Source of the DNA: a virus
Length of the DNA: 20,608 bases
Virus record (IMG/VR): IMGVR_UViG_3300003324_000061
Coordinates: 4,053-24,660 of that record
Strand: one strand, 5' to 3'
Both the position numbers and the translations under genes were made by a program. This document shows positions 12,090 to 17,994 of this stretch, piece by piece. How positions within the stretch are numbered: the stretch's first letter is position 1; every line of letters starts with the position of its first letter. The notes below the pieces were generated by a model, which was given only the letters and a program-made list of their open reading frames with translations, searched no databases and had not been told where the DNA came from.

Positions 12090-12973
12090 AATCAATATAC
12101 AATCTAATTCCAGACATCTACGATCTAGTTCAACACAAGAAGGGGTGGTTCGATGAAGCTTGTTCCGATGCCCTTCGAACTAATCTTGCTTCACGGCTTA
12201 CTGAGCATTTCAACAAAGAGAGGTACAATACCGGATCAGGTACTCTTCGTCTATCAGGCATGGGACCGAAGTGTCCAAAGGCGCTTTGGTACAGCGTGCA
12301 CCATCCAGACTTGGCGGAACCTCTACCTCCGTGGGCTGAGGTTAAGTTCGCGTATGGCCACGTACTGGAAGGACTAGTCATCACATTTGCTAAAGCAGCA
12401 GGACATGAAGTCGTAGGAGAGCAAGATGAACTTGTCCTCGATGGCATCACAGGTCACCGTGACTGCATCATTGATGGGTGTATTGTTGATGTCAAGTCTG
12501 CTAGCAGCATTGCCTTTGGCAAGTTCAAGAGTGGGGCTATTGAACAAAATGATAGTTTTGGTTATCTGGATCAACTTGACGGGTATGTGGTCGCGAGCCG
12601 TGGAGATGCTCGTCTTCGGGTACAAGACCGAGGGTATCTATTGGCAGTTGATAAAACACTGGGCCATATGACCCTTCATGAACATCAGGTGACATATGAA
12701 CGAGAGAGAACTCTCAGAGATCGCATCTCATATTATAAAACAATTGTCGGACGAAACACTCCTCCAAGCTGTGAATGCGGAACTAAGGCAGAGGGGGCTT
12801 CGGGAAATATCAAGCTTGACACTGTTGCCTCCTACTCCCCCTTCAAGCACTGTTGCTTCCCCAACCTTAGAACATTTATCTACCAATCAGGACCCGTCTA
12901 CCTCACCAAAGTAGTACGTAAGCCTGATGTTAAAGAGGTTGACAAGCACGGTAAAACCGTGTATACTTACTAG
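12080..12973 (+). CDS. Cas4/RecB-like PD-(D/E)XK exonuclease with probable Fe-S cluster cysteines
   Basis: This 297-residue protein has the layout of Cas4-type 5'-3' nucleases used by many phages for end processing or recombination. GPKCPKALWYSVHH (about residues 62-75) supplies the first Cys and the conserved aromatic segment. YGHVLEGLVITFAKAAGHEV is the helix with the nuclease Glu. GITGHRDCIIDGCIVDVKSAS (about 122-142) holds the catalytic D ... D-x-K core. The late region has CECG (about 232) and CCF (about 258), giving Cys spacing suited to a 4Fe-4S site. It may fill the role of T7 gp6 exonuclease, which is not seen here. The start overlaps the previous gene by 10 bases. Confidence 0.8.
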   Translation: MAVKSIYNLIPDIYDLVQHKKGWFDEACSDALRTNLASRLTEHFNKERYNTGSGTLRLSGMGPKCPKALWYSVHHPDLAEPLPPWAEVKFAYGHVLEGLVITFAKAAGHEVVGEQDELVLDGITGHRDCIIDGCIVDVKSASSIAFGKFKSGAIEQNDSFGYLDQLDGYVVASRGDARLRVQDRGYLLAVDKTLGHMTLHEHQVTYERERTLRDRISYYKTIVGRNTPPSCECGTKAEGASGNIKLDTVASYSPFKHCCFPNLRTFIYQSGPVYLTKVVRKPDVKEVDKHGKTVYTY

Positions 12974-12982
12974 GAGTGAGCG

Positions 12983-13189
12983 ATGGAATACGAGCGAGAA
13001 GTCGGGGTCCCGCGGCCTGAGCGTACTTATCGGTGGTGGAGGAGAAATAATTCTATACTGAACCGGGATACCAAGAACTGGCTCGGTACTGATGCAAGAT
13101 ATGTAGGTCATCCTAAAATTGAAGAAAAGATTGCCAAGAAACAAATTCGAGATCAAGCTCGAAAAGCAGCTAAAGAAAGCCAAGGTTAA
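12983..13189 (+). CDS. Small basic protein overlapping endonuclease I
   Basis: AGGAG (12972-12976) lies 6 bases before the ATG. The 68-residue product is very basic (PRPERTYRWWRRNNS near the start, then a Lys/Arg/Ala helix at the end), suggesting nucleic acid binding. No family is recognised. Its last 70 bases overlap the endonuclease I start in another phase, so translation of that gene is probably coupled. Confidence 0.65.
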   Translation: MEYEREVGVPRPERTYRWWRRNNSILNRDTKNWLGTDARYVGHPKIEEKIAKKQIRDQARKAAKESQG

Positions 13190-13469
13190 GTTCAGCTACG
13201 AAAATGCTCGTATTCCTTACGTTATTGCTGGTCATTATATCCCTGACTTCATTGTTGATACACCACGAGGTCGTGTCTACATTGAAGCGAAAGGGTATCT
13301 TAGACCCGAACATAAACGAAAGATGGTTGCAGTTAAAAAACAACATCCAGAAATAGATTTGCGTATCCTGTTCTATGCCCCCAATGAGAAAAATATAAGA
13401 TGGGCAGAGAGGAACAGCTTCCGATACGCATTTTCTGATATTCCCGAGGAGTGGTTAAATGGCTTATGA
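13119..13469 (+). CDS. Endonuclease I, T7 gp3-like Holliday junction resolvase
   Basis: This 116-residue nuclease should cut branched DNA and resolve junctions during recombination and packaging. It follows T7 endonuclease I (149 residues) closely: FEIKLEKQLKKAKVKFSYE (catalytic Glu), PYVIAGHYIPDFIVDTP (catalytic Asp in YTPDF), VYIEAKGYLRPEHKRK (Glu-x-Lys), QHPEIDLRILFY and IPEEWL near the end. All active-site residues are kept. It lacks the T7 N-terminal extension and basic tail. The frame opens at TTG 13119, with another in-frame TTG at 13131; there is no ATG and no strong ribosome site, so it likely depends on coupling to the gene at 12983. Confidence 0.95.
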   Translation: MKKRLPRNKFEIKLEKQLKKAKVKFSYENARIPYVIAGHYIPDFIVDTPRGRVYIEAKGYLRPEHKRKMVAVKKQHPEIDLRILFYAPNEKNIRWAERNSFRYAFSDIPEEWLNGL

Positions 13470-13602
13470 ATTTGAGCCGGATTATGACGACCGTAAGACC
13501 TATGGTGATGGTATGTGGTGGGGAGGCTTGTTGATTGGAATGGTAATAGGCGCCTTCGTGGCTACCGTAGCCATCTCCATATTATTGACTTATGGACCTT
13601 AA
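13459..13602 (+). CDS. 47-residue single-span membrane micropeptide
   Basis: GAGGAG (13446-13451) sits 7 bases before the ATG, inside the last codons of endonuclease I. The acidic N-terminus (MAYEFEPDYDDRKTYGDG) leads into a glycine-spaced transmembrane helix (GGLLIGMVIGAFVATVAISILL). The small-residue spacing in that helix suggests helix packing or oligomerisation. The function is unknown. Its stop overlaps the next start region by 11 bases. Confidence 0.7.
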   Translation: MAYEFEPDYDDRKTYGDGMWWGGLLIGMVIGAFVATVAISILLTYGP

Positions 13603-13741
13603 TAAAGTATTAAATACATATTCCTTAGAGGAGATACTGGAATACAATGACGTAGAGGACAGCGAAGCCTTACTACTGCTTATGGAGTCCCTGAGGCTTC
13701 GTTTACCTCCCATTCCTGTAGATGCTTATTATGAACATTGA
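13592..13741 (+). CDS. 49-residue acidic protein of a common phage type
   Basis: The ATG lies inside the end of the preceding gene, with no separate ribosome site, so translation is presumably coupled. The acidic helical product holds SLEEILEYNDVEDSEALLLL then LRLPPIPV. Small phage proteins with the pattern LEEILE-YND-x-E-E ... P-P are widespread but uncharacterised, by recollection. No function is assigned. Confidence 0.65.
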   Translation: MDLNKVLNTYSLEEILEYNDVEDSEALLLLMESLRLRLPPIPVDAYYEH

Positions 13742-13756
13742 TTTGTACCAAATACA

Positions 13757-13918
13757 ATGATACATCCTACGAATAAGATTGAAAGAGCTAAGTTAGGTGA
13801 AAAGAAAGCACAGAGGCGGGCTAAGAAAAACTCGTACAGACAGCACGCCAAGGACGAACTCAGGGCACGGGAAGCGGAAGATGAACTCCAAAGCGCTCGC
13901 AGTTATATCGAGAGATAA
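13757..13918 (+). CDS. 53-residue basic helical protein
   Basis: An ATG at 13757 opens a frame rich in Lys, Arg, Glu and Ala (KIERAKLGEKKAQRRAKKNS then KDELRAREAEDEL). It is predicted to be one long amphipathic helix or coiled coil. The ribosome site is weak. The last 38 bases overlap the following gene. It could bind nucleic acid; no family is recognised. Confidence 0.5.
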   Translation: MIHPTNKIERAKLGEKKAQRRAKKNSYRQHAKDELRAREAEDELQSARSYIER

Positions 13919-14078
13919 TCTTGTGGCTGCCATTGCTCAATGGATGTACTCTCTGTCTCTGACTGATAAAGTTATAGAAGATATTCGGATCATCAAGTTT
14001 GGAGACCCCATCGAACTTGAGATTACTTATGAAGGGGAAGGAGGTAAGATCATTCACTTTGGCCAAGAGGAAGCGTAA
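13881..14078 (+). CDS. 65-residue hypothetical protein
   Basis: The ATG at 13881 (MNSKALAVISRDN) follows GGAAG within the previous gene. The longer open frame from 13797 lacks a ribosome site and reads as an antiphase of the upstream gene. The product has an N-terminal helix (DNLVAAIAQWMYSLSLTDKV) and C-terminal strands (IRIIKFGDPIELEITYEG), a compact alpha/beta pattern with no known family. It overlaps the HNH-like gene start. Confidence 0.6.
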   Translation: MNSKALAVISRDNLVAAIAQWMYSLSLTDKVIEDIRIIKFGDPIELEITYEGEGGKIIHFGQEEA

Positions 14079-14301
14079 TTACGCAAAAGAGAATGCTTGG
14101 GAAGATACACCTGAGCAAGTCAGACGACGGGTAGCGCGCAATAGAGCCCGACGTAAGGCAATGAAAGAAGGACGTGTACACAAAGGCGATGGTAAAGAGC
14201 TAGACCATGTTGGTTACCACAGAAAAGGTTCATTAGATAATGTTCCTACGAGAGTTGTATCTCGTCATGCAAACAGAATTAGACAACCTAAGAGGAGTTA
14301 A
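14059..14301 (+). CDS. Small HNH-type nuclease-like protein
   Basis: Read from TTG 14059, this 80-residue protein begins MAKRKRNYAKENAW, the usual start of a small phage HNH-like family. It continues with a basic helix (RRRVARNRARRKAMKEGRV), then KGDGKELDHVGYHRKGSLDNVPTRVVSR. The core D-H pair, central Asn (LDN) and final His (RHANR) match a minimal HNH fold. GGAGG (14040-14044) lies upstream with long spacing. A longer in-frame start at 13999 is less like the family. HNH proteins of this size near replication genes may act in recombination or packaging; the role here is not known. Confidence 0.75.
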   Translation: MAKRKRNYAKENAWEDTPEQVRRRVARNRARRKAMKEGRVHKGDGKELDHVGYHRKGSLDNVPTRVVSRHANRIRQPKRS

Positions 14302-14303
14302 TA

Positions 14304-14435
14304 TTGAACGAACAAGTTAATGAACAAGCGTTGCTTGAAGCTAAGAAGAACTTAGCAGAGGGCAAGCACATTCATTCAGTTGAACAGGCGATGGCGTTGC
14401 AGGCTGAAGAAGAAAAAGCCAATAAGCCTAGCTAA
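14304..14435 (+). CDS. 43-residue acidic helical protein, TTG start
   Basis: AGAGGAG (14291-14297) stands 6 bases before TTG 14304. The product (MNEQVNEQALLEAKKNL ... VEQAMALQAEEEKANKPS) is glutamate- and alanine-rich and helical. No family is recognised. It is the last gene of its block, with a terminator 9 bases after the stop. Confidence 0.65.
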   Translation: MNEQVNEQALLEAKKNLAEGKHIHSVEQAMALQAEEEKANKPS

Positions 14436-14443
14436 ACAAACTT

Positions 14444-14483
14444 AGGGCCCCGTCAGTCTTTCGAGCAGGGGCCCTATTCTTTT
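14444..14483 (+). terminator. Intrinsic terminator ending the 11871-14435 block
   Basis: AGGGCCCC (14444-14451) pairs perfectly with GGGGCCCT (14468-14475), followed by TATTCTTTT. It is strong and oriented for the + strand. Confidence 0.9.
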
Positions 14484-14493
14484 GGACACAACT

Positions 14494-15171
14494 ATGTCAG
14501 ATACTTGGTTAGATACTCCGCAGTTTGAACTATTGATGTCCCTCGCAGAAAAGGATCAAACGACCTTCCAACAGCAAATGGCTTCAACTTTCTACCGTGC
14601 AGCAGGTTACTTACAAAGACAAGTCTATGATAAAAAGAGGAATGAATTTCTAATGCAGTCCACTGTCTCTTTAGCTGATTGCCCTCCGGCACACAGCCAC
14701 GGGTGCACGGCGATAAAGCCAAGCCCCTGTAAGAAGAAGAACAAACAGGAGAGTAAGATGTTCTACGACGAGGACACTGACGACTACGTTGAGCGCACTG
14801 AAGCTGAGCGGACCAAGGACTATCTGTTCACGCGCCTCCGCAACGAGCACAGCTCCAAGCAGTACGACCTGCGCAAGGCATTCTACATGATCGACGACGA
14901 TGCGCCGGTTACGCCTGCGGAACTGGTAAAGCGCATTCAGGACGGCAAGTTCATCCTGAACGACAAGACCAAGGATGAGTACCAGGGCTGCTACAGCGCC
15001 CAGTACATCACCTGGCGTGACCCGGCCAAGCCGGCGGACACTGAGAGCTTCGAGGCTGCCAACGATAAGCTGACGAAGGCCTATTGTTCTGCCAAGGACG
15101 AGATCAAGGTCTTCGCTCCTGAGAAGGGTCTGGAGACGCTCAAGGCGTTCCAGGCTGCTACGTTCCACTAA
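14494..15171 (+). CDS. Hypothetical protein, 225 residues, containing a strong internal start
   Basis: The frame opens at ATG 14494 with only a weak ribosome site and runs without a stop to TAA at 15169. Two unlike halves are joined. Residues 1-88 (AT-richer codons) are Gln/Ser-rich, include ADCPPAHSHGC and end in a Lys-rich stretch (CKKKNKQESK). Residues 89-225 are GC-rich and resemble a separate protein. At codon 89 a perfect AGGAGAG and ATG (14758) allow independent translation. The first half could be a separate small gene joined by chance, a fusion, or a longer isoform made from the same frame. Confidence 0.5.
   Translation: MSDTWLDTPQFELLMSLAEKDQTTFQQQMASTFYRAAGYLQRQVYDKKRNEFLMQSTVSLADCPPAHSHGCTAIKPSPCKKKNKQESKMFYDEDTDDYVERTEAERTKDYLFTRLRNEHSSKQYDLRKAFYMIDDDAPVTPAELVKRIQDGKFILNDKTKDEYQGCYSAQYITWRDPAKPADTESFEAANDKLTKAYCSAKDEIKVFAPEKGLETLKAFQAATFH
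14758..15171 (+). CDS. Acidic 137-residue protein, likely highly expressed
   Basis: AGGAGAG (14747-14753) precedes the ATG at ideal distance. The product is soluble, acidic and helical (MFYDEDTDDYVERTEAERTK at the start), with no known domain. Codons are strongly C/G-ending, as in the genes at 816 and 10127, and a structured leader-like tail and a strong terminator follow. This combination suggests an abundant early or structural accessory protein. Its function is unknown. I favour this as the main product of the 14494-15171 frame. Confidence 0.7.
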   Translation: MFYDEDTDDYVERTEAERTKDYLFTRLRNEHSSKQYDLRKAFYMIDDDAPVTPAELVKRIQDGKFILNDKTKDEYQGCYSAQYITWRDPAKPADTESFEAANDKLTKAYCSAKDEIKVFAPEKGLETLKAFQAATFH

Positions 15172-15193
15172 GCGGGGCCGAAAGGCTGTTAAG

Positions 15194-15227
15194 CCCAGAG
15201 TCGCTATAAATAAATCTGGGTGAGCGA
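15194..15227 (+). other. Possible RNA pseudoknot in the 3' untranslated region
   Basis: CCCAGA (15194-15199) pairs with TCTGGG (15215-15220), and TCGCT (15201-15205) pairs with AGCGA (15223-15227). The two helices interleave, giving an H-type pseudoknot between the 15171 stop and the terminator. A GCC-GAAA-GGC hairpin precedes it and GGAACC/GGTTCC (15229-15254 region) follows. The role may be mRNA 3' end protection; this is inference. Confidence 0.4.
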
Positions 15228-15263
15228 GGAACCTGCTTTCAGTAGGAACGGTTCCAAAGAAGA

Positions 15264-15305
15264 AACCCCCGATAGCCCTAGGGCCGTCGGGGGTTTTTCT
15301 TATTT
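15264..15305. terminator. Bidirectional terminator between convergent arms
   Basis: AACCCCCGA (15264-15272) pairs perfectly with TCGGGGGTT (15287-15295). The + strand continues TTTTTCTTATTTT, and the minus strand continues TTTCTTCTTT. It should stop both the + arm and the minus-strand virion arm. Confidence 0.93.
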
Positions 15306-15322
15306 TGTATTTGGTTGGTGCT

Positions 15323-15997
15323 TTACAGGTTCAAATCCTTGTACGGGATTACTGTAGCTGTGAACTCAAAGGTAGGATTACCTATCCACCTAGGATCAGA
15401 CTTACAGATGACCATGAATTCTTTATGTCCCTTGGTAGACCTACCCACAAGACAACCGGCAGAGGATGTGCCTAAGTCATCCTTAGAAAGGTCATAGCCC
15501 CAATGGTGATGAACTCCGAACATCCCTGTATCCTCTTTATCACCTGTTCTTACGAAGTCCTTATTGAGATCACGATAGACTGTGATCGGACTAGATTGGA
15601 TAAGGGCTTCATAGTTATGGTATATACCGGTGACCCAAGCCTTGTATTGTCCAAACTTGATTCGGGCAGCACCTTTAGGGTTCATTGGGTTCAAGGTCCA
15701 GTATCTCCCTGGTTCCGTCGTCGCATCCCAAATTCCCCTGATGACAGGTCTTTTATCTTCATAACTGAAGACAAGCCTGACATCATTGAATTTATTGGGC
15801 GCATTATCGTTGGGTGTGCAATCGGTATTCATCCCTTCAATGTACCAGATATTAACCTCACCAGGATTCTTAAAAAGCAGGTATCCCTTGATTTTAGATA
15901 CCCTCTCAATCGCCTTTAGAAGGTCACTGGTGCGTTTATTTAGGGGGGCCGGTAGGGTAGTACCGGGGGTGTTTTGCTCTTCGTAAGCCTTAGCCAT
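15323..15997 (-). CDS. L,D-transpeptidase (YkuD)-like cell-wall protein
   Basis: This 224-residue protein closes the virion-gene arm. Residues 163-182 carry a His cluster (GVHHHWGYDL) followed by GTSSAGCLVG, matching the YkuD-type catalytic pattern His ... Ser-x-Gly-Cys with nucleophile Cys 182. Related phage proteins with SAGC motifs are cell-wall acting enzymes, either endolysins or virion-associated peptidoglycan hydrolases. The preceding region is strand-rich (RYWTLNPMNPKGAARIKFGQY, KAWVTGIYHNY). There is no signal peptide or membrane span. Its start overlaps the previous gene's stop (TAATG), so it is made with the internal virion proteins. A lytic or entry role is therefore likely, but substrate and direction (cutting or joining) are unknown. 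Confidence 0.75.
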   Translation of the reverse strand: MAKAYEEQNTPGTTLPAPLNKRTSDLLKAIERVSKIKGYLLFKNPGEVNIWYIEGMNTDCTPNDNAPNKFNDVRLVFSYEDKRPVIRGIWDATTEPGRYWTLNPMNPKGAARIKFGQYKAWVTGIYHNYEALIQSSPITVYRDLNKDFVRTGDKEDTGMFGVHHHWGYDLSKDDLGTSSAGCLVGRSTKGHKEFMVICKSDPRWIGNPTFEFTATVIPYKDLNL

Positions 15998-17994
15998 TAT
16001 TCATCATCCAAACTAATGTTAACAGGAATGCCTTTACCCTTTTTATTAGGGACTACTTTTCTACCTATAGCAGCAGCTAAGTGGTATGGATCAGCGACAA
16101 ATGCTAAAGCCTGCAATAAGCTATTGTTATCGTGTTCTGTAAACTTGCCGCCGGTATTGAAGTCATAAGTATCCTCTACAGTTATCTTACCGTTTTTGAT
16201 TGAATACTTGAAACCGCCAAGAATATCTGTAGTTAAGGTAGGATTGTTCCATTGATCTTTATAAGATCGCGAGGCGGTATAATCTTGATAATCCTTATAA
16301 TCTACTTTGCCACTAGACTTACCACTACGTTCTGCTTTGAAACGAACCAACTCTTTGAGCTGACGCAACTCATCTGAACTTAAATCCTTTTCAGTAATAG
16401 GTTCTGTGCGGCCACGTTGAACGATGTCGTTGTATAAACGAACTCTAGTACTTGCAAGTCCAGTTTTCTCATAGGTATCTAAAACCTTCAAAAACGTTTT
16501 CTCTACAGAAGTTAATGAAGAATTATTAGATTCAGCAGCTTTACTATCAGTTGGCGCCGCTGCTAGGCCTGCTCCAATTGCAGCAACAGCTCCTGCACCT
16601 TCAGGCCCAGGACCTTCCATGAACTTGAGCTTAGGCAGGCTCGGTACTCCCCTCTGTTGAGTCTGAGCCTGTTTAACTTCTTCAGCAGAGCCTCCGCGTC
16701 TACCTGTAGGATTAGGAGAACCTCTGCCAGATGAACCGAAGTATCTAGCTACGAGTCCTGCAACGGCATCTCTAGTAATGCCATGTTCCTCCGCAATCTG
16801 AGCATAGGTTTTATCATTATCTAAACCTGTTTTAATTGCATTGACTAATTCAGGGTCAACACCTTCTTGCCTTGATGGACGTGTTTCAATCCCTGCTTCC
16901 TTGAGAGCCCTAAGGACTGGTTTCTGAGAAATCTTAAGCTCTTTAGCAATATCTGTAGCACTCATTTCTTGGTTGACATACATATCGCGCAGTCTATCGA
17001 AATCTATCGCAATCTTCTGTCTACCGCCTTTAAGGACAGAAGGCGTCTTAGCCCCGCCTGTCGGTAAGGTGTTAATCCCTTCTAGGAGGTCATAGACCAT
17101 TCCTTGCCAAACGAACTTACCTTCCTTATCCACACCCATAGGTGGGTTACGCATAGACTCTAGGAAGCCTACAGTCTTGTCGTACCAATTCTTATGAACA
17201 GAGACAGTCTCAGGATTTGGTTCACTCTTTAGGTACTTCATCATTTCATCAAATGATGCTCTTTGCTCGGGAGTATAGGCAGTGTCATTGAACTCTTGTG
17301 GCCATTGCTTGAAAGCATAGCCTCTGAAGTAAGCAGGAAGCCCAGTAGCCGTCTTCCAATCTTCGAAAGGACGGGTCTCTCCTTCGTTCTTTTGTGCCCA
17401 TTCATACTGAGACTTAAGACGATCATTCTGTTCTGGAGTTAATGATTTCTGAAAATCTGAGTAGTACTTTTTAATTACAGGGTCTGTCCCAACCATATGG
17501 TGGGAAACAATATCACCTAAGACATCTAGAGATGTGGCCTTATTTCCATAGAGTTCTACTCCAGGTTTGTTTATGTCAAACTCTTTAGGACGAGGACGAT
17601 CTGTAGTACCCGGTTCTCCGGCAGGCCAGAACTCAAGCATGTTTGATCCGCTGGCTGGACTTTGTTTAGAAGTTAAACCTAAACCTTTGAGCCTAGGATA
17701 TTCTTCTAGAGTTTGGTCGAAAACAGATTGTTGAGTGTTAGAAGTAGGACCTGTAATACTGGCAGTCTTCACCTGGACAGGAGTAGTCGCAAATAGACTA
17801 TCTCCTTTACCAGTTCCTACTATTCCTGTTTCTGCATAGAATGAAGGATGGTAATTAGATCCTGATGCATCCATAGCGCCGGAAGAGAAAGCATCTTGGA
17901 CATCTTTAAATGCTTGGTCTACATAGACATTCGGAGCCACTAACATATCGTAGTGAGTCTCGAAGTAATCACCATCTGAAGTACCAATAGGCAT
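15997..17994 (-). CDS. Probable internal virion protein with tandem helix-turn-helix repeats
   Basis: This 665-residue protein is placed in the virion block by its position between the 780-residue protein and the cell-wall enzyme, and by its size. The N-terminal 300 residues are mixed, with a helical stretch (EQNDRLKSQYEWAQKNEGE) and LPAYFRGYAFKQWPQEF. Residues about 330-420 hold two helix-turn-helix units: MSATDIAKELKISQKPVLRALKEAG and TYAQIAEEHGITRDAVAGLVARY. A Gly/Pro/Ser-rich linker (420-455) and an Ala-rich segment (AGAVAAIGAGLAAAP, possible membrane-active helix) follow. The C-terminus has VEDTYDFNTGG, a motif I recall from other phage virion proteins. DNA-binding units inside a virion protein are unusual. 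Start and stop overlap the neighbours as TAATG. Confidence 0.75.
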   Translation of the reverse strand: MPIGTSDGDYFETHYDMLVAPNVYVDQAFKDVQDAFSSGAMDASGSNYHPSFYAETGIVGTGKGDSLFATTPVQVKTASITGPTSNTQQSVFDQTLEEYPRLKGLGLTSKQSPASGSNMLEFWPAGEPGTTDRPRPKEFDINKPGVELYGNKATSLDVLGDIVSHHMVGTDPVIKKYYSDFQKSLTPEQNDRLKSQYEWAQKNEGETRPFEDWKTATGLPAYFRGYAFKQWPQEFNDTAYTPEQRASFDEMMKYLKSEPNPETVSVHKNWYDKTVGFLESMRNPPMGVDKEGKFVWQGMVYDLLEGINTLPTGGAKTPSVLKGGRQKIAIDFDRLRDMYVNQEMSATDIAKELKISQKPVLRALKEAGIETRPSRQEGVDPELVNAIKTGLDNDKTYAQIAEEHGITRDAVAGLVARYFGSSGRGSPNPTGRRGGSAEEVKQAQTQQRGVPSLPKLKFMEGPGPEGAGAVAAIGAGLAAAPTDSKAAESNNSSLTSVEKTFLKVLDTYEKTGLASTRVRLYNDIVQRGRTEPITEKDLSSDELRQLKELVRFKAERSGKSSGKVDYKDYQDYTASRSYKDQWNNPTLTTDILGGFKYSIKNGKITVEDTYDFNTGGKFTEHDNNSLLQALAFVADPYHLAAAIGRKVVPNKKGKGIPVNISLDDE

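Noticed and set aside
15325-15352. ACAGG-TTCAAAT-CCTTGT, T-arm-like
   Set aside because: It lies in the last codons of the minus-strand 224-residue gene, has a bulged stem and no other tRNA parts.
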